In this document: positions 60,701 to 64,000 of the stretch, one piece after another | How the letters are laid out: every line of letters starts with the position of its first letter | Numbering within the stretch: the first letter of the stretch is position 1 | Assembly: GCA_949710005.1 (NCBI GenBank) | Contig: OX453272.1 | Coordinates: 26,896,130-26,960,129 of the forward strand | Reading direction: 5' to 3' | Source of the DNA: Ricordea florida | Taxonomy: Eukaryota; Cnidaria; Anthozoa; Corallimorpharia; Ricordeidae | DNA length: 64,000 bases | Notes under the pieces: model-generated | What the model was told of the DNA's origin: nothing | The model's database searches: none | Seen by the model: the letters and a program-made list of their open reading frames with translations, nothing else | Made by a program: the position numbers and the translations under genes

Positions 60701-63074
60701 TTTGCAAGAGCTAAGCATCTCCCAATCAAATGCTAGCATTTCTATCAGCGTAAGCGTTTCTGATCTTCTGCTCCTAAAGGTTACTACTATATTAAGAGCC
60801 AACCTCTGAAAACTGATAAGTATCGATGTAGGCGATAAGTCATTTTATACTGCAAAAGTAACTTTTATTAGTCTTCTTGACCAATGATCAGGAATGATCT
60901 GACTTCAGGTCAAATTATTTCTTTTCCTACACGAAGAAAATGCTAATATTTCTATTAGTGTTAGCTTTTCTGATCTACTGGTTCCAAAAGGTTACTGCTC
61001 AGTATTAAGATGCAACCTCTAAAAAAATCTCTAAAATCGATGAGTTCATTAATTATTCTATATTACAAAAGAAGCTATTACTGCAGCTCAATTCACTTTC
61101 TAAAAGCAAAAACCAAATGAATGAATACAAGCAGAATTCCTGTCTGCGAGGCTATAAAAAAACACTTAAGTATGATGAATAACCAATTTAAGTTGAAAGT
61201 AAAATTTTGTGGTCAAAAAATTGTTACAGTATCTGCTTTGGCTCCTTGCACGGGCCAATTCTTCTTGCTGTGTTTTGGTTAACTACTTAGTATGTTTTAT
61301 TGTTTTGTTGACAGATGTTATTGAACCTTCAGTAGAGAATATGTAACTACAAATAATAGCAGATATCGATTTCGGGTTATTCCAAATCGTAAAATAGTGA
61401 CAAATACTAGTGAAGTATATGACGAAAATATTGCAAGGCTCTCTTGTTTCAAAAAAGATGCATGCAGTCACGTCAAATTGCTGATACCATATACCGTTTG
61501 TCGAAGACATAATTTCTGACAAATAACAATTCTGTTGTCGTTTTCTCTAGTCATTTATCAGTATGATACTTTCACTTATAACATTCTAATAATATATACG
61601 CTTTGTTAGAAAGCTGTCAGTAAAAAATACGCTCTTTTTTGTTTTCTGTTTAGCATTACACACTTAACAGACAAATCAAGCAAGAAACATGACATGTCAT
61701 GTTGGGGGGATTGTTAAAAAAAACCCTTGATTACGTGAGATTCTTGTCTACAAAACACGGTAATTTCTTGGGATCGAGTCTCTATTTTGTAGGTCCTGTT
61801 TCAATGCTACAAAGATTTTCGATTCCCAAAACTTTAATGTTGTAATTGGGACATCTATTCATTATAACCAGAAAAAGATTGTCTACATACATTCAACTGT
61901 CAGCGTTGCCGGTTTAGAGGTATTACTTCCTTCACTGTTGTTTGCTACACATTTGTACTCTCCTGCATCTGTCCTGCTAAGATTTGTTATATTCAGCTTT
62001 GTTGCATCTTGACTAATACTGATTCTGGAATCTGCACTGGAATTTACATCCAAATTATCTTTCTGCCATGTTAATTTTGGTATTGGCACCCCAGCTGCAT
62101 TGCAAGATAGAGTCACGTCTTCTCCTTCGTTCTTAGTGACATTCTCTGGATGATTGGTGAATTCAGGTGGATCTGTTATGAAAGAATGAATGCATCTGTT
62201 ATTGGTAACAAAAGTATCAAGTCAAAGAATTTTCTAATACAAATGAAAAAGTAGTTGCAATGTAATAATAATCGCAGAAGTCGGTTTTTCCATTAGTCCC
62301 ATCCGTGAATAGGCAGTAAATTCTGGTGGAATCTATGAGGAAGATATTGCAACGCTCTTTTGTCTTAAGAAAACATGCATGCAGTCACGTCAAATTGCTG
62401 ACACCATATACCATTTGTCGAGGAAATAATTTCTTACAAAAAGCAATTCTGTTCTCATTTTTTCTACTCTTTTGCCAGTCTGGTGTTTTTACTGATTAGG
62501 TATTGATAATATCTTTTGTGAAAAAGCCGTTCAATTATCTGCTATTCTTGTATTTCCGGTTTAGAAATAGACACCGTTACTGGCAAATTAAGCAACAAAC
62601 TTGAAATGTCGTGTTTCAACGATTAAAAGATCCTTTTTTGAAAGAAATGAGAAACTCTTTGCTTACTTAGGATGAACTTACTATTCTTTACCTCCTGTTT
62701 TAAAGTTTTAAAGATTTTCGATAGCCATACCTTTGTGATTGTAATTAAAATACCATATGTCATTATAACAAGACAAAGATTGTTTTCCATACGTTCAACT
62801 GTCAGTGTTGCGGGTTTAGAATTACTGCTTCCTTCACTGTTGCTTGCTACACATTTGTACTCTCCTGCATCTGTCCTGCTAAGATTTGTTATATTCAGCT
62901 GTGTTCCGTCTTGACTGATAATGACTCTGGAATCCGCATTGGCATCTATACCCACATTATCTTTCTGCCAGGTGATTTTTGGTGTTGACACTCCAGTTGC
63001 ATTGCAAGATAGAGTCACTTCTTCTCCTTCCTTCTTAGTGACACTCTGCGGATGGCTGATAAATTCAGGTGGAT
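24319..63074 (-). CDS. Mucin-like protein (Ig-NIDO-AMOP-VWD-EGF-SEA-like-TM), 22 exons, 5' incomplete
   Basis: Twenty-two exons joined by GT/AG sites keep one frame over about 4,901 coding bases (about 1,632 residues plus stop). Domain order is four Ig domains (about 1-377), NIDO (378-602), AMOP (603-776), von Willebrand D (777-1045), a linker (1046-1112), a first EGF-containing exon (to 1218), five more EGF exons (to 1425), a Thr/Pro linker with a SEA-like region and RRKR site (to about 1530), a transmembrane helix and the tail KKPQR. Known proteins of this architecture include MUC4-type mucins and the mucin-like protein of coral skeletal matrix. A role at the cell surface or in secreted matrix is inferred. 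Only canonical GT/AG introns are used and no frame break was found, so the gene looks functional. The signal peptide and any further Ig exons lie beyond 64000. Introns total about 34 kb and are rich in transposons. Confidence 0.9.
24862..24956 (-). CDS. Mucin-like gene, SEA-like middle exon
   Basis: A 95-nt exon encoding [20 protein letters not shown] then [11 protein letters not shown]. The acceptor is CATAAG| and the donor |GTATTT. It joins in phase with the flanking exons. Confidence 0.82.
25902..26020 (-). CDS. Mucin-like gene, Thr/Pro linker and SEA-like start
   Basis: A 119-nt exon with [18 protein letters not shown], a short mucin-type Thr/Pro linker, then [19 protein letters not shown]. 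Phase 0 end before |GTTAGT. Confidence 0.85.
26425..26550 (-). CDS. Mucin-like gene, EGF exon 6 (calcium-binding type)
   Basis: A 126-nt phase-1 exon encoding [20 protein letters not shown] and [16 protein letters not shown]. Donor |GTCTGT. Confidence 0.9.
27404..27930 (-). repeat. Minisatellite, 102-111 bp period, about five copies, in a mucin intron
   Basis: The anchor AATGGTCACACTG (AATAGTCA in the first copy) is at 27410, 27513, 27624, 27726 and 27832. Each unit also has GGTTTGATCCACAGATGAAAAAG, ACTGTATAGTAAAAC and a CAGTAC/GTACTG palindromic phrase. The outer copies are more diverged. The array ends about 60 bp before EGF exon 5. Confidence 0.88.
27990..28112 (-). CDS. Mucin-like gene, EGF exon 5 (calcium-binding type)
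   Basis: A 123-nt phase-1 exon encoding [20 protein letters not shown] and [18 protein letters not shown]. Donor |GTATGT. Confidence 0.92.
28593..28715 (-). CDS. Mucin-like gene, EGF exon 4
   Basis: A 123-nt phase-1 exon encoding [20 protein letters not shown] and [16 protein letters not shown]. The DxxEC calcium motif is absent, so this is a plain EGF-like domain. Confidence 0.88.
29211..31008. mobile_element. Foldback element FB3 in a mucin intron
   Basis: Inverted arms of about 480-490 bp (29211-29692 and about 30516-31008) surround a loop of about 820 bp. The ends are TAAAACCCAGACGGTAGACG and its inverse, flanked by GTAC at 29207-29210 and 31009-31012. Because GTAC is palindromic it may be a 4-bp duplication or part of the ends. 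The outermost arm contains a 7-bp GATAGAC/GTCTATC repeat. No ORF or recognisable domain is seen in the loop. Confidence 0.85.
31082..31204 (-). CDS. Mucin-like gene, EGF exon 3 (calcium-binding type)
   Basis: A 123-nt phase-1 exon encoding [20 protein letters not shown] and YNCSCNEDF. Donor |GTAAGT. Confidence 0.92.
31592..31717 (-). CDS. Mucin-like gene, EGF exon 2 (calcium-binding type)
   Basis: A 126-nt symmetric phase-1 exon encoding [18 protein letters not shown] and [15 protein letters not shown], a single cbEGF domain. Confidence 0.92.
32462..32780 (-). CDS. Mucin-like gene, EGF exon 1
   Basis: A 319-nt exon. It starts [14 protein letters not shown] and then has Cys-rich EGF-like sequence: [38 protein letters not shown]. 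Donor |GTAATT. Confidence 0.9.
33012..33211 (-). CDS. Mucin-like gene, linker exon (cadherin/Ig-fold-like)
   Basis: About 200 nt encode [20 protein letters not shown] to [13 protein letters not shown], a beta-rich stretch without Cys. Two in-phase donors are possible, GTATAC (exon end 33012) or GTAAAT (exon end 33003); the second adds VYQ. The following exon continues [14 protein letters not shown] in phase 0. Confidence 0.8.
33412..33567. mobile_element. Palindromic MITE, copy 2
   Basis: TAATGGTAATTGAACTAAG at the left pairs with CGAAGTTCAATTACTA at the right; the centre is the GAACGAGCGCGCGGCGCGAG hairpin. The copy is preceded (33320-33400) by a head segment (ATAGGATAATTGG...) that also precedes copy 3. 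Confidence 0.75.
33809..35200 (-). pseudogene. Tyrosine recombinase relic 1 (Crypton-like / DUF3504-type)
   Basis: The minus strand holds collinear pieces in several frames. The N-terminal region (35197-34874) starts [15 protein letters not shown] core-binding segment (about 34860-34640) includes [29 protein letters not shown] and [10 protein letters not shown]. The catalytic C-terminus (34563-34260) has [17 protein letters not shown] and [18 protein letters not shown], the H-x-x-R and GH...Y positions of tyrosine recombinases. The tail has SGCTFNFF and ends IIESDDEDF (stop at 33809). Frameshifts and a stop near 34720 break it. It lies in the intron between the linker exon and the post-VWD exon. 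Confidence 0.72.
35457..35625. mobile_element. Palindromic MITE with arms of about 75 bp
   Basis: The left arm GTAATCACATGATTTGTCTC...AAATTGCACTCG and the right arm CTCGTGCAATTTGG...AATCATGTGATTAC are inverted copies around a CCCTACGGG centre (about 35535-35550). It carries no coding capacity. Confidence 0.75.
35818..35971. mobile_element. Palindromic MITE, copy 3
   Basis: Same family as 10207-10350 and 33412-33567: TAATGGTAATTGAACTGAG to CGAAGTTCAATTACCA, with the centre GAACGAGCGCATAGCGCGAG. It is preceded by the ATAGGATAATTGG head segment from about 35695, the inverse of which recurs at 38180-38212. Confidence 0.75.
36349..36795 (-). pseudogene. Penelope-like RT fragment, internally deleted
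   Basis: [40 protein letters not shown] and [11 protein letters not shown] are RT palm motifs of Penelope-like elements. The usual RYxDD reads RRYIND, so the first catalytic Asp is replaced by Asn. The frame then jumps to a tail ([19 protein letters not shown]) that belongs after the GIY-YIG domain, so an internal deletion removed the RT end and the endonuclease. Confidence 0.8.
36815..37279 (+). pseudogene. Penelope-like RT end and GIY-YIG endonuclease fragment
   Basis: The segment [20 protein letters not shown] leads to [12 protein letters not shown] and a stop near 36930. The GIY-YIG region follows: [20 protein letters not shown], then [14 protein letters not shown]. The tail ([20 protein letters not shown]) ends at about 37279. 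A stop lies at about 37138. GIY-YIG nucleases cut target DNA for Penelope-like insertion. Confidence 0.8.
37440..38220 (+). other. Coding-like but broken stretch of unknown origin
   Basis: Between the Penelope-like pair and the inverse of the MITE head segment (38180-38212) lie fragments of open frame: 37480-37560, 37835-37900, and 37996-38211 ending [12 protein letters not shown] do not recognise the product. The last frame ends exactly in the inverted head segment shared with 35695-35735, so the stretch may be cargo of a larger element whose ends are 35695 and 38212. Confidence 0.35.
38629..38883 (-). CDS. Mucin-like gene, post-VWD exon
   Basis: A 255-nt exon with [20 protein letters not shown] and then [20 protein letters not shown], a C8-like segment found after VWD in this protein class. 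The first base of its Trp codon comes from the previous exon. Confidence 0.88.
39581..39913 (-). CDS. Mucin-like gene, VWD exon 2
   Basis: A 333-nt exon with [13 protein letters not shown], then [20 protein letters not shown] and IHYDFGLL, the middle and end of the VWD domain. It is separated from VWD exon 1 by a 4.9 kb intron that contains foldback element FB2. Confidence 0.92.
39914..41195. other. Intron sequence, nothing recognised
   Basis: This is the VWD1-VWD2 intron, left of FB2. No ORF, repeat or RNA signal is supported. Confidence 0.35.
41652..41975 (+). CDS. Unrecognised 107-aa ORF in the FB2 loop
   Basis: The ORF starts with ATG just inside the left arm and encodes a basic N-terminus ([20 protein letters not shown]) followed by an amphipathic helical stretch with regularly spaced Leu. 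I do not recognise it. It may be the first exon or N-terminal part of an element protein. It faces the Penelope-like frame on the other strand. Confidence 0.4.
   Translation: MAARTRRSLPVVLRERNERGFALFLQNLKSVLNLLPSVDELETDVLIQTKSRLVDASGTLSFLLNDMSNGLTNATGIPSNAIQVPVQHLKNSFEKQKIMTSLHGLPS
42019..43348 (-). pseudogene. FB2 ORF: unknown N-terminus joined to a Penelope-like RT C-terminal part
   Basis: The first frame (43348-42320, 342 codons) starts [21 protein letters not shown] Ser/Arg/Lys-rich, possibly coiled region without a recognisable domain fills about residues 20-265. Then comes [14 protein letters not shown] to [20 protein letters not shown], a conserved block following the Penelope-like RT palm. 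The RT palm itself, with its catalytic residues, is missing: the block is joined directly to the N-terminus near residue 268. After a frameshift near 42370, [20 protein letters not shown] and [18 protein letters not shown] follow, ending near 42019 without a GIY-YIG domain. Confidence 0.65.
44262..44640. repeat. Cluster of GTTCGATT-type decamer repeats
   Basis: GTTCGATT and one-base variants occur more than twelve times, on both strands, often spaced 10-11 bp (for example GTTCGATTATGTTCGATTGA). Denser runs are at 44470-44525 and 44570-44625. It lies in the VWD1-VWD2 intron about 180 bp from VWD exon 1. This is not a known element to me. Confidence 0.75.
44821..45039 (-). CDS. Mucin-like gene, VWD exon 1
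   Basis: A 219-nt exon starting in phase 1. [20 protein letters not shown] is the canonical start of a von Willebrand type D domain, followed by GEFVMVNI and FQLQARTK. Donor |GTAAGT. Confidence 0.92.
45171..45293. repeat. (ATA/ATG)n trinucleotide microsatellite
   Basis: Imperfect ATA repeats with interspersed ATG and ATC units cover about 120 bp of the AMOP-VWD1 intron. Hydrophobic ORFs over it are artefacts. Confidence 0.92.
45300..46752. other. Intron sequence, nothing recognised apart from short T/GTT runs
   Basis: A short (GTT)n run lies at about 46460-46480. No gene, RNA or element signal is supported. Confidence 0.35.
46753..47273 (-). CDS. Mucin-like gene, AMOP exon
   Basis: A 521-nt exon. 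Its first part finishes the NIDO region ([17 protein letters not shown]). The AMOP domain follows with its Cys framework: [55 protein letters not shown] and CDTYRPP. AMOP is an adhesion-associated extracellular domain that normally follows NIDO and precedes VWD. Confidence 0.92.
47640..47940 (+). pseudogene. Tyrosine recombinase relic 2, N-terminal fragment (Crypton-like / DUF3504-type)
   Basis: Plus-strand frames give [15 protein letters not shown] and then [20 protein letters not shown] with [15 protein letters not shown]. This is the core-binding segment also seen in relic 1 at 34800-34650 ([12 protein letters not shown]). One frameshift separates the two pieces near 47790. The catalytic part is absent after about 47960. 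Confidence 0.68.
48146..48280. mobile_element. Short MITE with imperfect inverted arms
   Basis: The left arm ACGTCACAGAAAGTA...GGTGTATTCAC and the right arm GTGAATACAACCCCGTACGT...TCTATGACGT are inverted copies of about 45 bp. Confidence 0.55.
48554..49010 (-). pseudogene. Phospholipase-A2-like protein relic of a Polinton-like element
   Basis: The minus-strand reading runs from about 49000 ([20 protein letters not shown]) through a stop (TAA near 48890) to [20 protein letters not shown] and [20 protein letters not shown], ending at 48554. This resembles the small phospholipase-A2-like proteins of Polinton and parvovirus-like elements. The catalytic His-Asp pair of that family appears here as Tyr-Asp (MQYDVDY), so the copy looks inactive even apart from the stop. 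The solo LTR 49103-49691 lies just upstream. Confidence 0.55.
49103..49691 (+). mobile_element. Solo LTR, copy 2 (Gypsy-like)
   Basis: A 589-bp copy of the LTR at 12778-13351: TGTTATGAGGAGAAGG to ATATCGTAACA, flanked by AAGG at 49099-49102 and 49692-49695. A TATA-like box TATAAATA is at 49223-49230 and AATAAA at 49583-49588. It sits in the NIDO-AMOP intron, opposite to the gene's direction. Confidence 0.85.
50104..50652 (-). pseudogene. Polinton-like element protein (basic, with a hydrophobic segment)
   Basis: A 182-codon frame without internal stops. It has a basic N-terminus ([20 protein letters not shown]), then [20 protein letters not shown], a segment [14 protein letters not shown] and a C-terminal hydrophobic helix, [18 protein letters not shown], followed by FGKG. 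The pattern resembles a small structural protein of Polinton-like elements. I cannot confirm this without a search. Its gene lies between two other relics on the same strand (48554-49010 and 50690-51700), supporting a common source. The C-terminal part may be frameshifted (after [17 protein letters not shown]). Confidence 0.5.
50690..51700 (-). pseudogene. Broken structural-protein-like frames, same Polinton-like relic
   Basis: Several short minus-strand frames follow one another: [20 protein letters not shown] (51662-51465), [20 protein letters not shown] (51384-51181), [18 protein letters not shown] (51184-50981), [20 protein letters not shown] (51075-50881), and a last piece ending [14 protein letters not shown] near 50740. 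They look like pieces of one or two virion-type proteins of the element with many frameshifts. The exact identity is uncertain. Confidence 0.4.
52098..52166. repeat. Second copy of the 3' segment next to the PLA2-like relic
   Basis: ACACAGACAGATAGTAGTATCATTTTTACCCT here repeats 48556-48590 (with a 3-base difference) and continues with diverged sequence (AAAAACCAAATACAAT). The two copies bracket the Polinton-like relics. Confidence 0.55.
52510..53700 (+). pseudogene. Tyrosine recombinase relic 3 (Crypton-like / DUF3504-type), plus strand
   Basis: Collinear plus-strand pieces are seen. [20 protein letters not shown] lies at about 52690-52760, and a YPP.RLYSII segment near 52795. [20 protein letters not shown] to [20 protein letters not shown] and [13 protein letters not shown] occupies 53012-53212. 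[20 protein letters not shown] to [20 protein letters not shown] occupies 53432-53565. The RERTG...TY pattern is the recombinase C-terminal motif with the candidate nucleophile Tyr. The catalytic middle (53215-53430) is scrambled by stops and a deletion. Confidence 0.65.
54050..54700 (-). pseudogene. LINE C-terminal relic with a zf-RVT-like segment
   Basis: The minus-strand translation of about 54375-54180 gives [20 protein letters not shown] then [16 protein letters not shown], the CxxC...HxxxxC pattern of the zinc-binding region after the RT in some LINEs. The frame at 54690-54421 ([20 protein letters not shown]...) may be its upstream part. No RT is present. Confidence 0.5.
54939..55031 (-). 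CDS. Mucin-like gene, NIDO exon 4
   Basis: A 93-nt exon encoding the NIDO end ([18 protein letters not shown]). The acceptor is CGTTAG| and the donor |GTGCGT. Its phase 2 end joins the single G that begins the AMOP exon to form a Trp codon. Confidence 0.85.
55032..56681. other. NIDO3-NIDO4 intron with one hairpin, otherwise nothing recognised
   Basis: A 139-codon minus-strand frame at 55971-55552 crosses the hairpin at 55858-56003 and shows no domain. It is treated as spurious. Confidence 0.35.
55858..56003. repeat. Hairpin-forming inverted repeat
   Basis: The left arm GGTAAGATTTCCGCACAG...GCATGCTGTAG (55858-55902) and the right arm CTACAGCATGCA...GTGCGGAAATCTTACC (55959-56003) are 45-bp inverted copies with few mismatches. 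The spacer is about 56 bp. Confidence 0.75.
56682..56782 (-). CDS. Mucin-like gene, NIDO exon 3
   Basis: A 101-nt exon encoding [20 protein letters not shown], the conserved 'NTFQ.V.ATDG..SF..FNY' NIDO segment, ending in phase 2 before |GTATGT. Too short to appear as an isolated ORF. Confidence 0.88.
57352..57690 (-). CDS. Mucin-like gene, NIDO exon 2
   Basis: A 339-nt in-phase exon. It starts [11 protein letters not shown] and includes [21 protein letters not shown] and [14 protein letters not shown], the core NIDO motifs, ending ETENL before |GTGAGT. Confidence 0.9.
57893..58035 (-). CDS. Mucin-like gene, NIDO exon 1
   Basis: Encodes [20 protein letters not shown], typical of the start of a nidogen N-terminal (NIDO) domain, and ends FEQRFQSIY before |GTAAGT. 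Length is 143 nt, starting with 2 nt that complete a codon. Confidence 0.85.
58668..58952 (-). CDS. Mucin-like gene, Ig exon D
   Basis: A 285-nt exon with one codon more than exon B (an extra Pro at the start). Ig motifs are as in B. It ends phase 1, and its last base T plus GT of the next exon makes a Cys codon leading into the NIDO domain. Confidence 0.9.
59597..59878 (-). CDS. Mucin-like gene, Ig exon C
   Basis: A 282-nt symmetric phase-1 exon ([31 protein letters not shown]). It pairs with exon A in the duplicated cassette. Donor |GTATGG. Confidence 0.9.
61891..62172 (-). CDS. Mucin-like gene, Ig exon B
   Basis: A 282-nt symmetric phase-1 exon with Ig motifs [20 protein letters not shown] and [11 protein letters not shown]. 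It and its flanking introns are nearly identical to exon D, evidence of recent duplication. Donor |GTATGT. Confidence 0.9.
62793..63074 (-). CDS. Mucin-like gene, Ig exon A (most 5' in the window)
   Basis: A 282-nt exon (phase 1 at both ends) encodes one I-set-like Ig domain: [18 protein letters not shown], then [16 protein letters not shown] and [11 protein letters not shown]. The Ig Cys pair and the DxGxYxC motif are present. The acceptor is CAAAAG| and the donor |GTATGG. Confidence 0.9.
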
Positions 63075-64000
63075 CTTTTGCAAGAAAATGGATGTATGTA
63101 TTGTTGGTAAAGAAACTGTTGATCTCATGGTAAGAGCTGCTTAATTCCTTTCTTAACTCTTAATACCTTGATTACTGTAAGCCTTTCTGAGCCAATGGTT
63201 ATTTTAGGACGCGACATTACTATATTCAGAGCTCCTGCTCTTAATGGCTGTACCAAATGCCTTACCTGATGAAGAGGTAATGGTTTAAGAGCTTACTGTT
63301 AAATAAAAGTTAGTTCAGTGTAAGAGAAAGAAAAAACGAAGCCCATATCGCAGGGAGTACACTGACTAGCCCAGCTATAAAAATTTACAGGATTCGATGT
63401 ATTTAATCATTTTATATTGCAAAATCCTAATTGTTATTATTATTAAGTCCCTTATACAGTCTTATTGACCATGGGATAACAAACTTTGTACACTCTACGA
63501 GCTGTTTGCAGCCACAATTAAATGCTGATATTTCTCCTCAACGTCTTCCTGTTTTTTTTTTTTTGAAGGGAAATAATATATATAAAAAACGTACCTGTTG
63601 GATGACTAAGTTGTTGATATTCTCATGAAAAATGAATTTCATTTAGTAAATAACTCAATCGTATGGAACATTTTGGTTGGCCTAAGACTTATAATAACAT
63701 AAATGAATATACTTATTTAGCAAAACTCATTAAGACCTGCCACTATGAGGTGATCAGAAAGCAAACCGTGGAAATGCGTATGAGTTTTCAAGAATCCTTT
63801 GTTACAAATTAAGTAATGGTCCGCGTAAGAACTAGGAAGGCCAAACGCAAAATCGATTAAAAGTGTGAACTCTTAATATTAATATCAATTAAATCGACGA
63901 ATCTGATTGGTGGACGTCCAAGAATCGCCGAAAAAACGACGAAAAAACCGACATAAACAACATTTTTCTGCTTAGTTTTCCCCAGGTCTCTTCTGTCTAC
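63075..64000. other. Intron upstream of Ig exon A, continuing past the window
   Basis: Matches the intron upstream of exon C up to about 63830. No further exon is seen before the window edge. Confidence 0.6.

Larger units (their letters stand above)
58270..64000 (-). repeat. Tandem duplication of a two-Ig-exon cassette (about 3.2 kb unit)
   Basis: Exon D plus flanks (58300-59340) matches exon B plus flanks (61550-62560) almost base for base. Exon C plus flanks (59340-60600) matches exon A plus flanks (62560-63830). Introns match as well as exons, so the copy was made at DNA level and is recent. A shorter, older echo of the 59040-59260 intron segment lies at 61340-61560. A related pair is at 60700-60830 and 60930-61040. 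Confidence 0.88.

Overview
The window is animal nuclear DNA: intron-rich, AT-rich, dense in transposable elements, with one large multi-exon gene. The gene is an Ig-NIDO-AMOP-VWD-EGF-SEA-like-transmembrane protein, the architecture of the mucin-like protein reported from coral skeletal organic matrix. Together with piggyBac, CR1/L2-like LINEs, BEL/Pao, Penelope-like, Polinton-like and Crypton-like sequences, this points to a hexacorallian cnidarian, most likely a stony coral. The assignment rests on family recognition, not on a database search.

Positions 1-24100 hold no convincing host gene. At 290-7240 there is a three-level nested insertion. A minus-strand BEL/Pao pol fragment is split by a 5'-truncated plus-strand LINE (645-6719). 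That LINE is split at a TTAA site by a complete piggyBac element (1005-4681) with an apparently intact four-exon transposase on the minus strand. A foldback element follows at 8615-10661, with a Penelope-like fragment in its loop and a palindromic MITE in its right arm. Next come MITE fragments, a solo LTR (12778-13351), an integrase relic, a second decayed LINE (about 14960-17880), a 57-59 bp minisatellite and a tRNA-Thr-like gene at 21309-21381.

Positions 24319-63074 (minus strand) are the mucin-like gene. Twenty-two exons were placed by splice sites and phase. Joined, they stay in one frame for about 1,632 codons and end with a furin-type site, a transmembrane helix and a very short tail. 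The 5' end lies beyond 64000. The four Ig exons at the right come from tandem duplication of a roughly 3.2 kb two-exon cassette. A partial copy of the transmembrane exon lies just past the stop codon.

The gene's introns hold most of the mobile DNA on the right. These are a 105-bp-period minisatellite (27404-27930), a 1.8 kb foldback (29211-31008), a decayed tyrosine recombinase (33809-35200), a MITE cluster, two head-to-head Penelope-like fragments (36177-37430) and a 2.56 kb foldback with an unrecognised ORF and Penelope-like sequence (41202-43758). The 7.7 kb NIDO-AMOP intron contains two further tyrosine-recombinase relics, Polinton-like relics including a phospholipase-A2-like domain, and a second solo LTR.

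The most unusual observation is that the foldbacks at 8615 and 41202 obey the same end rule (TAT...ATA ends, 6-bp duplications beginning CAC). Both also carry the same segment of a Penelope-like reverse transcriptase, in the same orientation, in their loops.
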